64,000 bases of DNA from Cognatilysobacter xinjiangensis (GCF_014651995.1 NZ_BMXY01000001.1:1116001-1180000), one strand, 5' to 3'; shown: positions 39,798 through 52,098, numbered from the stretch's first letter. A program made the numbers and translations. Notes: a model not told the origin generated them from the letters alone.

Positions 39798-42737
39798 ATG
39801 CCAGTAAACAACCAGGGGCTGCGGCGCAGCCGCATCACGGCCGCGGTCGTTGCCGCCCTCGCTCTGCCGGTCGCCACCGCCGCCTTCGCGCAGCAGGCCG
39901 ACACGGATGCGACCGACACCGAAACCACCACCACCGCGACCAGCAGCAACGACAAGGCGGCGCTCGATCGCGTCACGGTCGTCGGCTCGCGCATCGCGCG
40001 TAACCAGATCGAAGGCCCGGCGCCGGTCACCGTCATCTCCCGCGAGGACATCGACCGCGAAGGCTTCCAGACCGTCGGCGACATGCTGCAGACGCTGACG
40101 CAGAACACCACGGCGTCGTTCACCGGCGACCTCGCGGTCACCGGTTTCACGCCGAACGCCCAGGTCGTGAACCTGCGTAACCTCGGCCCCGGTTACACGC
40201 TGACGCTTATCAACGGTCGTCGCCCGGCGCAGTACCCGCAGCCGTACAACCGCGACAACAACGTCGTGAACATTCGCGCCATCCCGTCGTCGATCATCGA
40301 GCGCGTCGAAGTGCTCACCGGCGGCGCCTCGGCGATCTACGGTTCCGATGCGGTCGCCGGCGTGGTCAACATCGTCACGCGCAAGAACTTCGACGGCAAC
40401 TTCCTCCGCGGCACGGTCGGCACGACCTCCGATGGCGGCGGTGACAGCGTCAACCTCGAATACACCGGCGGCCGCACGGGCGACCGTTGGAGCGCCGTCT
40501 ACGCCCTGCAATACGGGGAAAACGAGCCCGTCTTCGCCAGCCAGCGCGACTTCCTGAAGGACAGCCGCAACGGTCCGAAGGGTGCCGAATTCACCAACCC
40601 GGCGCTGTCGCTGATCGCCATCCGCCAGTCGGGCACCGGCGTGGGCCAGAACGCCTACTACCCCGGCCAGGAAGCCTGCGACCGCTTTGGCTACACGACC
40701 CGCACCACGGCGGCGCGTGGCCAGTACTGCGGCTCGTTCGACCAGTCGGCTTCGCGCTCGATCGTTAACAAGGGAGAGTTCTGGTCGACTTACGGCTACG
40801 GCACGTTCGATCTGACCGACAACGTCCAGCTCTTCGGCAGCGCGACGTACTACTCCAGCAAGGCATCCGCGACCGGCGGCACCGAGTTCTGGGGCACCTC
40901 GGGTGACCAGTTCCTGCGCACCTCGAGCGGCGGCGCCAGCAGCGTGTACTACGACCCGCAGTTCGGTGCGCTGATCCAGCTGCAGCGCGTGATCAACCCG
41001 TTCGAGATCGGCGGCCTCGAAGCGTCGACCACCAACTTCGACGAGAGCACGTGGGACGTGATGGTCGGCGCCACCGGCACGTTCGGCGAAGCGTTCGACT
41101 GGGAAGCTTCGCTGGCGACCTCGCGCTACGACTACACGGCGAACCGCCCTCGTCTGCTGTCGAAGGCCGTGCATGACTACTTCCTCGGCCCGCAGCTGAC
41201 CACCGCGACCGGCGCACCGCAGTTCATCAGCGGCTACCCGATCTACAACCTCAACCTTGCCCGTTGGGCGACCCCGCTGACGCCGGAGCAGTACGCCGGC
41301 CTGTCGACGCGCGTCATCAACAAGGGCCAGACCGGTTCCTCGACCTTCAACTTCAACGTCGCGGGCGATCTGTTCGACCTGCCGGCCGGCTCCGTCGGCT
41401 TCGCGGCGGTCGTCGAAGCGGCGCGTCAGGAGTTCGACCTGATCAGCGATCCGCGTACCGACCAGCTGCGTCCGCGCGACTCGCAGACGATCTACAACCT
41501 GACGAGCTCGGGCGAGACCCACGGCAAGCGTGACCGCTACGCCGCCGGCGTCGAGCTGCGCGTGCCGATCCTCAGCAACCTCACGGCGCAGCTGGCGGGT
41601 CGTTACGACAAGTACGACGACATCACCGCGGTCGACGACGCGATCACGTACAACATCGGCCTCGAGTTCCGTCCGTTCGACAAGCTGCTGCTGCGTTCGT
41701 CGTATGCGACCAGCTTCCGCGCGCCGGACATGCAGCTCGTCTTCGCTGAAGGCGCCGCCTCGTACTCGACGATCCTCGACGAGTACTCGTGCCGCTCGGG
41801 CACGGGCCTCGGCGCCCCGACCCCGGCCACGCCGCGCACCCGCGCACAGTGCAACGTGTCGGGCGACCGTACCCTCTACCAGGCGCAGACGCGCGTCGCG
41901 GGCAATCCTCTGCTGAAGGAAGAGGAAGGCGAGTCCTTCACCGGTGGCTTCGTGTGGGACATCATGGAACGCATGGATGTCTCCGTCGATTACTGGCGGA
42001 TCAAGCTCAAGGATGCGGCGACGCAGCTGAGCTCGACCTACATCCTGCAGAACGAAGCGAACTGCCGCCTCGGCACCAACCCGGACGGTACGCCGTTCGG
42101 CAACTCGATCGACTCGGCGTTCTGCCAGAACATCCTGAGCCTGGTGACCCGCCTGCCCTCGAACCCGGGCACGGCGCTCGACAACCGCGTCGACGGCCTG
42201 AACTCGGCGTACATCAACGCCGCGCTGCAGGACTCGAGCGGCATCGACGCCACCTACCGCTACCGCTTCGACACCGAGAACTGGGGCCGCTTCAGCCTCG
42301 AGCTCGGCTACTCGCTCAGCCTCACCAACAAGTACAAGCAGTTCGAGGGTGACGAGCTGATCGAGTACCGCGACAGCGTGCTGATCAGCGATCAGCGCAG
42401 CCGCGTGCGCGGCACGGTGTCCTGGTCGAAGGGTGACTGGACCACGACGGTGTTCGGTACGCGCTTCGGCAGCAACGGCAACTGGGCGGGCGCCGACTAC
42501 GTCGACACCCAGACCGGTGCGTTCTCGCCGCGTCGCCTCGAGCCGTGGATGCTCTACAACCTGCAGGTCGCCAAGAAGTTCGGCCCGAACCTGACCGCTT
42601 CGCTGACCATCAACAACGTGCTGAACGAGCAGTACCGCGAAGATGCCAGCTACACGGGTTATCCGTTCTTCGACTACACGATCGGCGCGGACCCGCAGGG
42701 CCGTCGCATGTACTTCAGCGTGGGCTACAAGTTCTAA
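39798..42737 (+). CDS. TonB-dependent outer membrane receptor
   Basis: A 979-residue outer-membrane active transporter. Signal peptide through about residue 33 (AALALPVATAAFAQ), a Thr-rich linker, a TonB-box-like LDRVTVVGSR, the plug domain (QIEGPAPVTVISREDI to VVNIVTRKNF) and a long 22-strand-type beta barrel ending in the outer-membrane C-terminal Phe (FSVGYKF). Cys pairs in extracellular loops (EACDRFG, YCGSFD, EYSCRSG) may form disulfides. It uses CGT/GGT codons more often than its neighbours, as highly expressed genes do. Substrate unknown; no siderophore or glycan genes nearby. Confidence 0.95.
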   Translation: MPVNNQGLRRSRITAAVVAALALPVATAAFAQQADTDATDTETTTTATSSNDKAALDRVTVVGSRIARNQIEGPAPVTVISREDIDREGFQTVGDMLQTLTQNTTASFTGDLAVTGFTPNAQVVNLRNLGPGYTLTLINGRRPAQYPQPYNRDNNVVNIRAIPSSIIERVEVLTGGASAIYGSDAVAGVVNIVTRKNFDGNFLRGTVGTTSDGGGDSVNLEYTGGRTGDRWSAVYALQYGENEPVFASQRDFLKDSRNGPKGAEFTNPALSLIAIRQSGTGVGQNAYYPGQEACDRFGYTTRTTAARGQYCGSFDQSASRSIVNKGEFWSTYGYGTFDLTDNVQLFGSATYYSSKASATGGTEFWGTSGDQFLRTSSGGASSVYYDPQFGALIQLQRVINPFEIGGLEASTTNFDESTWDVMVGATGTFGEAFDWEASLATSRYDYTANRPRLLSKAVHDYFLGPQLTTATGAPQFISGYPIYNLNLARWATPLTPEQYAGLSTRVINKGQTGSSTFNFNVAGDLFDLPAGSVGFAAVVEAARQEFDLISDPRTDQLRPRDSQTIYNLTSSGETHGKRDRYAAGVELRVPILSNLTAQLAGRYDKYDDITAVDDAITYNIGLEFRPFDKLLLRSSYATSFRAPDMQLVFAEGAASYSTILDEYSCRSGTGLGAPTPATPRTRAQCNVSGDRTLYQAQTRVAGNPLLKEEEGESFTGGFVWDIMERMDVSVDYWRIKLKDAATQLSSTYILQNEANCRLGTNPDGTPFGNSIDSAFCQNILSLVTRLPSNPGTALDNRVDGLNSAYINAALQDSSGIDATYRYRFDTENWGRFSLELGYSLSLTNKYKQFEGDELIEYRDSVLISDQRSRVRGTVSWSKGDWTTTVFGTRFGSNGNWAGADYVDTQTGAFSPRRLEPWMLYNLQVAKKFGPNLTASLTINNVLNEQYREDASYTGYPFFDYTIGADPQGRRMYFSVGYKF

Positions 42738-42760
42738 ATCGCCCCGCTTGACGTAACACG

Positions 42761-42788
42761 AAGCCCGGCGAAAGCCGGGCTTCTTCTT
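42761..42788 (+). terminator. Terminator of the TonB-dependent receptor
   Basis: AAGCCCGGC, loop GAAA, GCCGGGCTT (42761-42782), a perfect 9-bp stem with a GNRA tetraloop, followed by CTTCTT. It starts 23 nt after the stop codon. Confidence 0.9.
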
Positions 42789-43262
42789 GCACCACGGAAA
42801 CTCGCCCATTCGGGCGATGCGGTGACCGCCGCCGGGAAACGTCGCCAGATCGAGACGTTCGCCACATCCGGACCCCAAGCGCATTGGCAGCGCGCCTCGA
42901 TCGATGCGCCGCACCCGCTCTTTTCGAGTGAAGCCCAGCAGATCCGTCGGTCGGTGGGACATCCGGCGCAAGCGGAGCGCCGCCACGCCGGCCACGACGT
43001 ACACGACGTACGCGCGGCGGTGCTCGGGCGCGGCACGCAAGGCGAAGGCGAGAGGCCGCGCGTAGTCGTCCCGGTTACTCGCGTCGACCGCAGCGTAGGC
43101 ACGGGCGGGATCCGTACCGGCGGTGAGGCGGCGCCTGCAGGCATTCGGCGTGAGCGCGTCCCGGCTGAACAGGCGGCCGTGGCGCCGCGCCGCCGCCCGG
43201 GAATCCGGTTATAAAGAGCCACCTGCGCGCGGCGCAGCGATCCAATGTCCTGAGGGGGACCC
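42783..43262. other. 480-bp region with no convincing gene
   Basis: I see no supported coding region here. On the minus strand one frame is open from 43208 to beyond 42740 and reads with some protein-like character (for example DASNRDDYARPLAFALRAA), but it has no ATG or GTG start and runs on antisense through the receptor gene. It may be a decayed gene. A 9-bp tandem repeat ACGACGTAC lies at 42994-43011. The right end holds TATAAA (43210-43215), perhaps the -10 of the DUF2147 gene, and its ribosome-binding site. Confidence 0.5.
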
Positions 43263-43688
43263 ATGCGCACGAAACTGTTTGCCCTGCTGATGCTCGCCCT
43301 GCCCGTGGTCGCGTCGGCCCAGAACTCGCCCGTCGGCCGCTGGAAGACCTTCGATGAGGAAACCGGCAAGGTCATGACCATCGCCGAGGTCTACCAGGCC
43401 CAGAACGGCAAGCTGGCCGCGAAGATCGTCGAGGCAATCGATCCGTCGGCGGCGACCTGCACCAAGTGCAGCGGCGCCCAGAAGGGCAAGTCGACGATCG
43501 GCATGCCGATCCTGTGGAACCTGTCGCCGGTGGACGGCGGCTGGGGCAACGGCGAGGGCTTCAAGGCGTCCGCGGGCATGAACTTCAAGGCCAAGAGCGT
43601 GAAGCTGGTCAACGGAGGCAACAAGCTGGAGGTCACCGGCTGCAAGTTCGTGATCTGCAAGACGCAGACCTGGGTGCGCGCCGACTGA
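43263..43688 (+). CDS. DUF2147 exported protein
   Basis: A 141-residue protein with a signal peptide cleaved near ASA-Q20, and the DUF2147 domain (SPVGRWKTFDEETGK, then GMPILWNL and a Cys-containing C-terminus). DUF2147 proteins are periplasmic beta-barrel proteins of unknown function. A GAGGGGGA precedes the ATG. Four Cys (TCTKCSG and GCKFVICK) could form two disulfides. It is a monocistronic gene closed by its own terminator. Confidence 0.9.
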   Translation: MRTKLFALLMLALPVVASAQNSPVGRWKTFDEETGKVMTIAEVYQAQNGKLAAKIVEAIDPSAATCTKCSGAQKGKSTIGMPILWNLSPVDGGWGNGEGFKASAGMNFKAKSVKLVNGGNKLEVTGCKFVICKTQTWVRAD

Positions 43689-43712
43689 TTCCGGCCTACA
43701 TCCGCGGTACCG

Positions 43713-43737
43713 ACGGCCCGGGCAACCGGGCCGTTTC
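43713..43737 (+). terminator. Terminator of the DUF2147 gene
   Basis: ACGGCCCGG/CCGGGCCGT, a perfect 9-bp stem with loop GCAA (GNRA), followed by TTTCCGTTT. It lies 24 nt after the stop codon. Confidence 0.88.
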
Positions 43738-43815
43738 CGTTTCGGCGGCCGCGGTCCCCAGGCCGCGCGGTGCCTGCATGCGATACTTCACGACCCCCGA
43801 CGCAACGCCGCACCC

Positions 43816-45894
43816 ATGTCCCGCCAGATCCTCGTCACCTGCGCCCTGCCCTATGCCAACGGCCCGCTGCATCTCGGCCATCTGGTCGGCTACATCCAGG
43901 GCGACATCTGGACCCGCGCGCAGCGCATGGCCGGGCACACGGTGCATTTCGTCTGCGCGGACGACACCCACGGCACGCCGATCATGCTGGCTGCCGAGAA
44001 GGCCGGCACCACGCCGGAGGCCTTCATCGCCGGCATCCAGGCCGGGCACGAGCGCGACTTCGCCGACTTCGGCGTCGCCTTCGACCATTACGATTCGACG
44101 AATTCGGACGTCAATCGCGAGCTGACGCTCTCGATCTACCGCGCCATCGACGCCGCCGGCCACGTCACGCGCCGCGCGGTCGCGCAGCTGTTCGACCCGG
44201 TCAAGGGCATGTTCCTGCCCGACCGCTACGTCAAGGGCATCTGCCCCAACTGCGGCACCGCCGACCAGTACGGCGACAACTGCGAGCACTGCGGCGCGAC
44301 CTATGCGCCGACGGAGCTCAAGGAACCGCGCTCGGTCATCAGCGGCGCAACGCCGAAGCTGCGCGAGTCCGAACACTTCTTTTTCGAACTCGGCCATTTC
44401 GATGCGTTCCTGCGGGAGTGGCTGGCCGGGGACGTCGCGATTCCGGGCGTCAAGGCCAAGCTGCAGGAATGGCTCGACGCCGAAGGCGGCCTGCGCGCCT
44501 GGGACATTTCGCGCGACGCGCCGTACTTCGGCTTCGAGATCCCCGGTCATCCCGGCAAGTTCCTGTACGTCTGGATCGACGCGCCGATCGGTTACCTCGC
44601 CAGCTTCAGGACGCTCGCGCGGCGCCAAGGCATCGATTTCGACGCGTTCCTGCGTGCGGATTCCAGCGCCGAGATGCATCATTTCATCGGCAAGGACATC
44701 GTCAACTTCCACGGCCTGTTCTGGCCGGCCGTGCTGCACGGCGCGGGGCTGCGCGCGCCGACGCGCCTGCACGTCAACGGCTACCTGACGGTCGACGGCG
44801 CGAAGATGTCGAAGTCGCGCGGAACGTTCGTGATGGCGCGTACCTATCTCGAATCGGGCCTTGACCCGGAGGCGCTGCGCTACTACTTCGCCGCGAAGAC
44901 CTCCGGCGGCGTCGACGACGTGGACCTCAACCTCGCAGACTTCGTCGCGCGCGTGAACTCCGACATCGTCGGCAAGTTCGTCAACCTGGCCAGCCGCTGC
45001 GCCGGTTTCATCGAGAAGCGCTTCGCAGGCCGTCTCGCCGACGCCCTGCCCGACGCCGCGATGTACGAGCGCTTCGTCGCGCAGCTGCAGCCGATCGCCG
45101 ACGCCTACGCGCGCAACGAGGCCGCCACCGCATTGCGCCTAGCGATGGCGCTCGCCGACGAAGCCAACCGCTACATCGACGAGACCAAGCCGTGGGTGCT
45201 CGCCAAGCAGGAAGGTGGCGAGGCCGAGCTGCAGGCTGTGTGCACGCAGGGCCTCAACCTGTTCCGCGTGCTGGCCGTCGCGCTCAAGCCGGTGCTGCCG
45301 CGCGTGGCCGCGCAGGCCGAGGCCTTCCTGCGCGCGCCGGTGGCGTCGTGGAACGATGTCGGGCAGCCGCTCGTCGCACGCGAGATCGCGCCCTATACCC
45401 CGCTCTTCACCCGTATCGACCCGAAGCAGATCAATGCGATGACCGACGCCAGCAAGGACACCCTCCAGCCCACCGACGCCGCGAAGGCCGCCCAGCCCGC
45501 CGCGCAGCCCGAGGCCGCCAAGGCGCCGGCCGCGAAGGCCGAGGCCGCACCTGCCGGCAGCACGACGATCGGCATCGACGATTTCGCGAAGCTCGACCTG
45601 CGCATTGGCAAGGTCGTCGAATGCGGCTTCGTCGACGGTTCCGACAAGCTGCTGCGCTTCCTGCTGGACGCGGGCGACCTCGGCCAGCGCCAGATCTTCT
45701 CCGGCATCCGGGCATCCTACGGCGAGCCGGAGAAGCTCGTCGGCCGCAGCGTGGTGTTCATCGCGAACCTCGCGCCGCGCAAGATGCGTTTCGGCGTCAG
45801 CGAGGGAATGGTCCTTTCGGCGGGCTTCGACGGCGGCAGCCTGTTCCTGCTGGACGCCGACGACGGCGCAGCGCCGGGCATGCCGGTCCGCTGA
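43816..45894 (+). CDS. metG: Methionine--tRNA ligase
   Basis: A 692-residue class I aminoacyl-tRNA synthetase. The HIGH-type motif is HLGH at 19-22; the KMSKS loop is exactly KMSKS at 330-334; zinc ligands are CPNC and CEHC near residues 145-160. After an Ala/Pro/Lys-rich linker a C-terminal EMAP-II-like tRNA-binding domain ([17 protein letters not shown]) allows dimerisation. It is followed 28 nt later by rnfB. Confidence 0.97.
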   Translation: MSRQILVTCALPYANGPLHLGHLVGYIQGDIWTRAQRMAGHTVHFVCADDTHGTPIMLAAEKAGTTPEAFIAGIQAGHERDFADFGVAFDHYDSTNSDVNRELTLSIYRAIDAAGHVTRRAVAQLFDPVKGMFLPDRYVKGICPNCGTADQYGDNCEHCGATYAPTELKEPRSVISGATPKLRESEHFFFELGHFDAFLREWLAGDVAIPGVKAKLQEWLDAEGGLRAWDISRDAPYFGFEIPGHPGKFLYVWIDAPIGYLASFRTLARRQGIDFDAFLRADSSAEMHHFIGKDIVNFHGLFWPAVLHGAGLRAPTRLHVNGYLTVDGAKMSKSRGTFVMARTYLESGLDPEALRYYFAAKTSGGVDDVDLNLADFVARVNSDIVGKFVNLASRCAGFIEKRFAGRLADALPDAAMYERFVAQLQPIADAYARNEAATALRLAMALADEANRYIDETKPWVLAKQEGGEAELQAVCTQGLNLFRVLAVALKPVLPRVAAQAEAFLRAPVASWNDVGQPLVAREIAPYTPLFTRIDPKQINAMTDASKDTLQPTDAAKAAQPAAQPEAAKAPAAKAEAAPAGSTTIGIDDFAKLDLRIGKVVECGFVDGSDKLLRFLLDAGDLGQRQIFSGIRASYGEPEKLVGRSVVFIANLAPRKMRFGVSEGMVLSAGFDGGSLFLLDADDGAAPGMPVR

Positions 45895-45922
45895 GCGTCG
45901 TGGCCGCATCCGCGGCATCGCC

Positions 45923-46330
45923 ATGACCGATCTCGTCGAGCGCCTCGACCGCCTGCTGCCGCAGACGCAGTGCGGCCAGTGCGGTTTCGCCGGCTGCCGC
46001 CCTTACGCCGAAGCGATGGCGCAGGGCGAAGCCGGCGTCGACCACTGCCCGCCGGGCGGCGATGCAGGCGCACGGGCGCTCGCAAGGCTACTGGACGTGC
46101 CCGCGTTGCCCTATGACCGCACGCGCGGCATGCACAAGCCGCCGCAGGTCGCGCTGGTCGTCGAAGAGGACTGCATCGGCTGCACCAAGTGCATCCAGGC
46201 CTGCCCGGTCGACGCGATCGTCGGCGGCGCGAAGCACATGCACACGGTCGTCGAGCCGCTCTGCACGGGCTGCGAGCTCTGCGTGCCCGCCTGCCCGGTC
46301 GACTGCATCGTGCTGGTGCCGGCCGCCTGA
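45923..46330 (+). CDS. rnfB: RnfB/RsxB-like ferredoxin without membrane anchor
   Basis: A 135-residue iron-sulfur protein of the RnfB family. It has the N-terminal cluster motif CGQCGFAGC plus a later Cys (DHCPP) and two [4Fe-4S] ferredoxin motifs ([12 protein letters not shown] and [12 protein letters not shown]). E. coli RsxB has an N-terminal membrane helix that is absent here, so the protein should be cytosolic. No other rnf/rsx gene is present; the position after metG recurs in Xanthomonadaceae to my knowledge. Its partner is unknown. Confidence 0.88.
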   Translation: MTDLVERLDRLLPQTQCGQCGFAGCRPYAEAMAQGEAGVDHCPPGGDAGARALARLLDVPALPYDRTRGMHKPPQVALVVEEDCIGCTKCIQACPVDAIVGGAKHMHTVVEPLCTGCELCVPACPVDCIVLVPAA

Positions 46331-46337
46331 AACGCGA

Positions 46338-47270
46338 TCAGCGCGTCGTGCGGCTATCGCACGCGGTGCAGACGCGATCCACACGATAGCCGCGCGCCTT
46401 CAGCATCGCGACCACGCCATCGTCGCCGAGCAGGTGCAACGCGCCGACCACGGCCAGCACGTCGTTGCCCGCGGGCTTCGCCAGCATCGCCTCGAAGCGC
46501 GGAATCCACGCGCGGTTGCGGTCGACATTGAGGCGCTGGTAGGTGACCGGCGTGCGGTCGGCCATGTCCTCGCGCGTAAGTTGCTCGAGCAGCGGGACGT
46601 CCGCGCGTCGCCACGCGCCGTGCAGTTCCTCCAGTCGCGCAGTCGCGCCCTCGCCCTCCTCGACGAACTCGCGCAGCGTGTCGATCTGCTCGTCCATCGG
46701 CATGCCGTCCAGCGTCGCCAACTGCTGCGCGACCGTCTCGAGGCCCGATGCGGACTTGCCTGCCGCGCGTGCACGCGCCATCAGGTGGCGATCCAGCCCG
46801 TCCTCCGGCGCGAAACCATTGCGCTGGGCCATCAGCGTCACCAGCGTGGTGTCCACGAACCAGGGCTCGAACTGGTCGAGCTGCTCGGGCGCCACGCCGA
46901 GCCGGCGTGCCTGCCGCTGCAACGGTTCGCGCAGTTCGGTCGGCAGCACCTGTCCGATTGTGGAGGCAGGATTCGACGTGGCCAGCTGCAGCATCCGGGC
47001 CGCGATGCCCGGATCGTCGAGCTCCTCGGGCGCGATCTCGAACACCAGCGCTTCGGCATCATCGAACGCACGATCGATGTCGGCCGACAACGGATAATCC
47101 GACTTGCGCAGCAGGTGGAACGAGCCGAGCAGATAAACGCTGTTGTCCGCGTCCGAGACCTTCCATAGCAGTGGCACCGGCGGCGCGTCGGTGCGTACGG
47201 GCGTCGGCGTGGACCCCGACACGGGCAACGCGAGCAGCAGGCCCGCGATCGCGAGGGCGAAACGGCGCAT
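46338..47270 (-). CDS. TraB/GumN family protein
   Basis: A 310-residue exported protein of the TraB/PrgY/GumN family (COG3735 group). Signal peptide MRRFALAIAGLLLALPVSG; family motifs are SVYLLGSFHLLRKSDYPL near residue 45 and VVGALHLLGDDGVVAML near the C-terminus, with conserved Glu/His that suggest a metalloprotease-like fold. The final CTACDS gives a Cys pair. Function unknown. GGAG 6 nt before this ATG favours it over an ATG four codons upstream that overlaps the preceding stop (TGATG). Confidence 0.85.
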   Translation of the reverse strand: MRRFALAIAGLLLALPVSGSTPTPVRTDAPPVPLLWKVSDADNSVYLLGSFHLLRKSDYPLSADIDRAFDDAEALVFEIAPEELDDPGIAARMLQLATSNPASTIGQVLPTELREPLQRQARRLGVAPEQLDQFEPWFVDTTLVTLMAQRNGFAPEDGLDRHLMARARAAGKSASGLETVAQQLATLDGMPMDEQIDTLREFVEEGEGATARLEELHGAWRRADVPLLEQLTREDMADRTPVTYQRLNVDRNRAWIPRFEAMLAKPAGNDVLAVVGALHLLGDDGVVAMLKARGYRVDRVCTACDSRTTR

Positions 47271-47281
47271 CGAGTGCTCCA

Positions 47282-48186
47282 TCAGTGCACGTAGGCTTTC
47301 TCGCCTGCGTTCACGGCGAGATCGAGACGGTTTTCGGGCGGCGGCAGCGGGCACGTCGCGAACGGCGTGAACGCGCAGGGCGGGTTGTAGGCCTGGTTGA
47401 AGTCGATGCGGACGCGGCCGTTGGACGGTGCCGGCGCATCGATGAAGCGACCGGCGCCATAGCTTCCGTGCCCGCTGGTGCGGTCAGCGAACACGAGGAA
47501 CACGCCGCCGCTGCCGTCGTCCAGCGCCTCGATGCGATGCGTGCGGCCGCCGCGCTCGAATTCCACGCGACCCGGGTTCGGCATCGGCTCGACCGTACCA
47601 ACGATGTTGACGATGTCGATCGTGCGTCCGGCCGGGTTCGGAACGTAGCGCGCGTCGACGATCCAGTCGGGTCCGCCCGGCCAGTAGGTGAGGCCACGGA
47701 ACCCGGTGCGGGACGGCGCGTCGGCGTGCTTGACCCGCAGCGCATAGCGATCGCCGCGGCGGATCACCGTGGCGCGGCCGCGGCCCTCGTCGAAGGCGAT
47801 GAGGCTGGGGCCGGCGGTGTCGTCGTCGGCGCGCAGCGTCGAAGTGCGCGCGGCTGCACCGTCGATGGTCAGCGCGGCGTTCCGGGCGGGCACGAAGCGC
47901 ACGCCGCGCGGCGTTACGTCGAACATGCCCAAGTGCTCGGGCCCAACGGCGAGCCGGATGCCGTTGCCTGCGGCGCTGCCGGCGTAGTGCGCGCCGCGAT
48001 CGAGCCAGTGCAGGCCGACGAGCGACGTCCAGCCGTCCGCCGCAGTCAGCTGGCGGACACGCTCCTCGCGCCACGCCTGCTGCGTCTTGACGTACTCGGC
48101 CGGCAGCGCCGCCGCCTTCGGTGCGGTCGGGCCATCACTCCTGCAGCCTGCAAGCAACAGCAGCGTGCCCAGCAGCACGTAGCGCA

Positions 48187-48187
<1 letters not shown>
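47282..48187 (-). CDS. DUF1684 lipoprotein
   Basis: A 301-residue lipoprotein with lipobox LLLLAGC near residues 12-18 and the DUF1684 domain. Typical stretches are WREERVRQLTAADGWTSLVG and the C-terminal FNQAYNPPCAFTPFATCPLP. DUF1684 function is unknown. Its ATG overlaps the mutL stop as TGATG. Two Cys in the conserved CAFTPFATC are characteristic. It is the middle gene of mutL-DUF1684-TraB. Confidence 0.9.
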
Positions 48188-49995
<1,808 letters not shown>

Positions 49996-50062
49996 CGCGC
50001 GTTCGCGCGGTAATGGCCGTCGATGATAGACGCGCGGCCGCCGGGCCGCGCGGATGGCGGGG

Positions 50063-51544
50063 TCAGCGGTTGACCGCCGCGCGCCCGCTGTCGGCGACGG
50101 CATCGCTGCCGGCCAGCGCCGCGAGCATGGTGCCCGGCGGCGGCGTGCGGACAAAGTAGCCGTTGATGCCGCCGAACACGGCCCGCGCGATGGCGGCCTG
50201 CTGCGCCGGGTCGCTGAGGCGCCGCTCCTCGTCCGGGTTCGAGATGAAGGCGGTTTCGACCAGCATCGCCGGGATGTCGGAGGTCCGCAGCACCGCGAAG
50301 TTGGCCCGCTCGACGGTCGACTTGTGGTTCGGCCCCAGCCGCGCCAGGCCCGTCAGCACCTGCCCAGCGACGTCCTCGGACGCCTTGAGGTTGCCGCTCT
50401 GGGTGAGGTCGAGCAGCACCGACGCCAGCGTGTTGCCGGGCTCGACGCGTACGCCGCCGATCAGGTCGGCCGCGTTCTCCTTGTCCGCCAGCCAGCGCGC
50501 ACGTTGCGACGATGCACCCTTCAGCGAGAGAACGTAGACCGACGAGCCGCGCGCGTTGCGGTTCTCCGCGGCGTCGGCATGGATCGACACGAACATGTCG
50601 GCGCCGGCGCGCTTGGCGAGGCGCGCGCGCTCGTTGAGCGGAATGAAGAAGTCGGCGTCGCGGGTGAGCACCGCCTTGTAGCCGGGCGTCGCATTGACCT
50701 GACGAGCGAGTTCGCGGGCGATCGCGAGGGTCACGTCCTTCTCGCGGCGGCCGCTCGGGCCGAGGGCGCCGGGATCCTGTCCGCCATGGCCGGCGTCGAT
50801 GGCGATGACCAGCGGACGCAGCGCCTTGCCATTGGCGTCCCGCAGCGACTTGACGGGTTGCGGGAGCGGTGTATTGGCCGCGGCGACGGTCGGCGCGGGC
50901 TGCGCCTGTGCCTGCATGCCGACAGGAATCTGGGTCGAGCGAGGCGTCGCGCCGGACATGGACGTCGTACCGACGGAGGCGATCACGGCATCCAGGCTGC
51001 TGGACGTCGCGGTCTGCGCGGGAGGCAGGACCACGCTCGATACGGGCGCCGCGGTGACGGGTGCCGGCGAGGACACGGCCGGCCCGGTCGCAGCCGCACC
51101 AGTCGCCACCAGCGTGTCCGTGCCCGACGCCGGCTCGTCGTCGCCCGGCCATTCGATCACCAGCCGCGAGCCACCCGCGGCGGGCTCGACCTGCGGCTGC
51201 AGCGCGGCGATAGGCTGGGCAAGGTCGAAGACGATCCGCGCGACCCCGGGCTCGGGCTGACCATAGCGCACCGAGCGAACCACACCCGCGGGTGCCGGCA
51301 GCGACGCGCCGCGACGAACCGACGACGCCGGCAGGTCGACGACAAGACGGTCGGGGCCGGCCAGTCGGATGAGGCGGTAGTCGGCCGGCGCCGAGTCCAG
51401 CGCGATCTCGGCGCGGGTGCCGGTGGCACCGCGGCTCAGCTGGACGGCGCGAACTTCTGCCGCTTGGGCAAGGTTCCACGCCAGCGCAGCAAGGAGCGCC
51501 GCCCCGAGGAGGACCTTCTGCACAGTGTCAGCCTTCACGCGCAT
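50063..51544 (-). CDS. amiC: N-acetylmuramoyl-L-alanine amidase with AMIN domain
   Basis: A 493-residue periplasmic amidase splitting septal peptidoglycan. Signal peptide ([19 protein letters not shown]), AMIN domain (about 30-125), a long Ala/Pro/Thr-rich linker and an Amidase_3 domain (about 265-480) with zinc ligands in [15 protein letters not shown] and VSIHADA and the catalytic Glu in VETAFISN. The position between tsaE and mutL matches E. coli amiB; AmiB or AmiC would both be acceptable names. Confidence 0.93.
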   Translation of the reverse strand: MRVKADTVQKVLLGAALLAALAWNLAQAAEVRAVQLSRGATGTRAEIALDSAPADYRLIRLAGPDRLVVDLPASSVRRGASLPAPAGVVRSVRYGQPEPGVARIVFDLAQPIAALQPQVEPAAGGSRLVIEWPGDDEPASGTDTLVATGAAATGPAVSSPAPVTAAPVSSVVLPPAQTATSSSLDAVIASVGTTSMSGATPRSTQIPVGMQAQAQPAPTVAAANTPLPQPVKSLRDANGKALRPLVIAIDAGHGGQDPGALGPSGRREKDVTLAIARELARQVNATPGYKAVLTRDADFFIPLNERARLAKRAGADMFVSIHADAAENRNARGSSVYVLSLKGASSQRARWLADKENAADLIGGVRVEPGNTLASVLLDLTQSGNLKASEDVAGQVLTGLARLGPNHKSTVERANFAVLRTSDIPAMLVETAFISNPDEERRLSDPAQQAAIARAVFGGINGYFVRTPPPGTMLAALAGSDAVADSGRAAVNR

Positions 51545-51624
51545 GCCGGGTAGTCAACCACCGGCGCGCCGTCAATGCAAGCAACTTTTCCTTGTGAATC
51601 CGGGACCTGCCGCACTTTCCTCAT

Positions 51625-52098
51625 TCAGGTCCGCAGGTGAACCGATGTGAAGGCACTTTCCAGCCGCGTAAGCCAGCGGTGAGCCTCGGGTGAGAACGGC
51701 GTCAGCACGGCTGCGCGCCCGTCGCCGTCGATCGACAATTCGATCCGCAGGTCGACCGGCGGTAGGGAGCCCGCACCGCGGTCCGGCCACTCGACAAGCC
51801 ACAGGCAGACCTCCGACGCGTCGAGGCCGAGGAAGTCCAGCTCGCCGGGATCGCCGATGCGGTAGAGGTCGAGATGCAGCGCCTCGCCACCGTCGACCGG
51901 GTAACGCTCGACGAGCGTATAGGTCGGGCTGCGGATCGTGCCCTGCACGCCGAGCGCCCGCAGCAGCGCGCGCGCCAGCGTGGACTTACCTGCACCTAGG
52001 TCGCCGACAAGGTGCACGACCGCCTGCGCAGGGCGGGTTCGCGCCAGCGCCGCGCCCAGCTCGTCGGTCGCGGGGGCATCGGGCAAACGCAGGTTCAT
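51625..52098 (-). CDS. tsaE: tRNA threonylcarbamoyladenosine synthesis ATPase TsaE
   Basis: A 157-residue P-loop ATPase of the t6A tRNA-modification complex with TsaB and TsaD. Walker A is GDLGAGKST (32-40); SPTYTLVERY and LHLDLYRIGDPGELDFLGLD are conserved; EWPDRG follows. Its ATG overlaps the nnr stop (ATGA). The 80-nt gap to the amidase start contains no clear terminator. Confidence 0.96.
   Translation of the reverse strand: MNLRLPDAPATDELGAALARTRPAQAVVHLVGDLGAGKSTLARALLRALGVQGTIRSPTYTLVERYPVDGGEALHLDLYRIGDPGELDFLGLDASEVCLWLVEWPDRGAGSLPPVDLRIELSIDGDGRAAVLTPFSPEAHRWLTRLESAFTSVHLRT

Noticed and set aside
42994-43011. Tandem ACGACGTAC copies as a possible CRISPR or integron repeat
   Set aside because: Two adjacent 9-mers without spacers. 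No array, cas gene or integrase is nearby.
39732-43040. A minus-strand open frame of more than 1,000 codons antisense to the TonB receptor
   Set aside because: The receptor on the plus strand has signal peptide, plug, barrel and C-terminal Phe. The antisense product is Arg/Val/Ala-rich with no domain, and its first codon is TTG without a ribosome-binding site.
42822-43214. A 130-codon plus-strand open frame in the gap before DUF2147
   Set aside because: Composition is Arg/Ala/Gly-rich and low in hydrophobics, with no Shine-Dalgarno. I do not consider it a gene.
51603-51632. GGACCTG/CAGGTCC inverted repeat at the end of tsaE
   Set aside because: The arms are 16 nt apart, one overlaps the coding end, and there is no T run. 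Probably chance.
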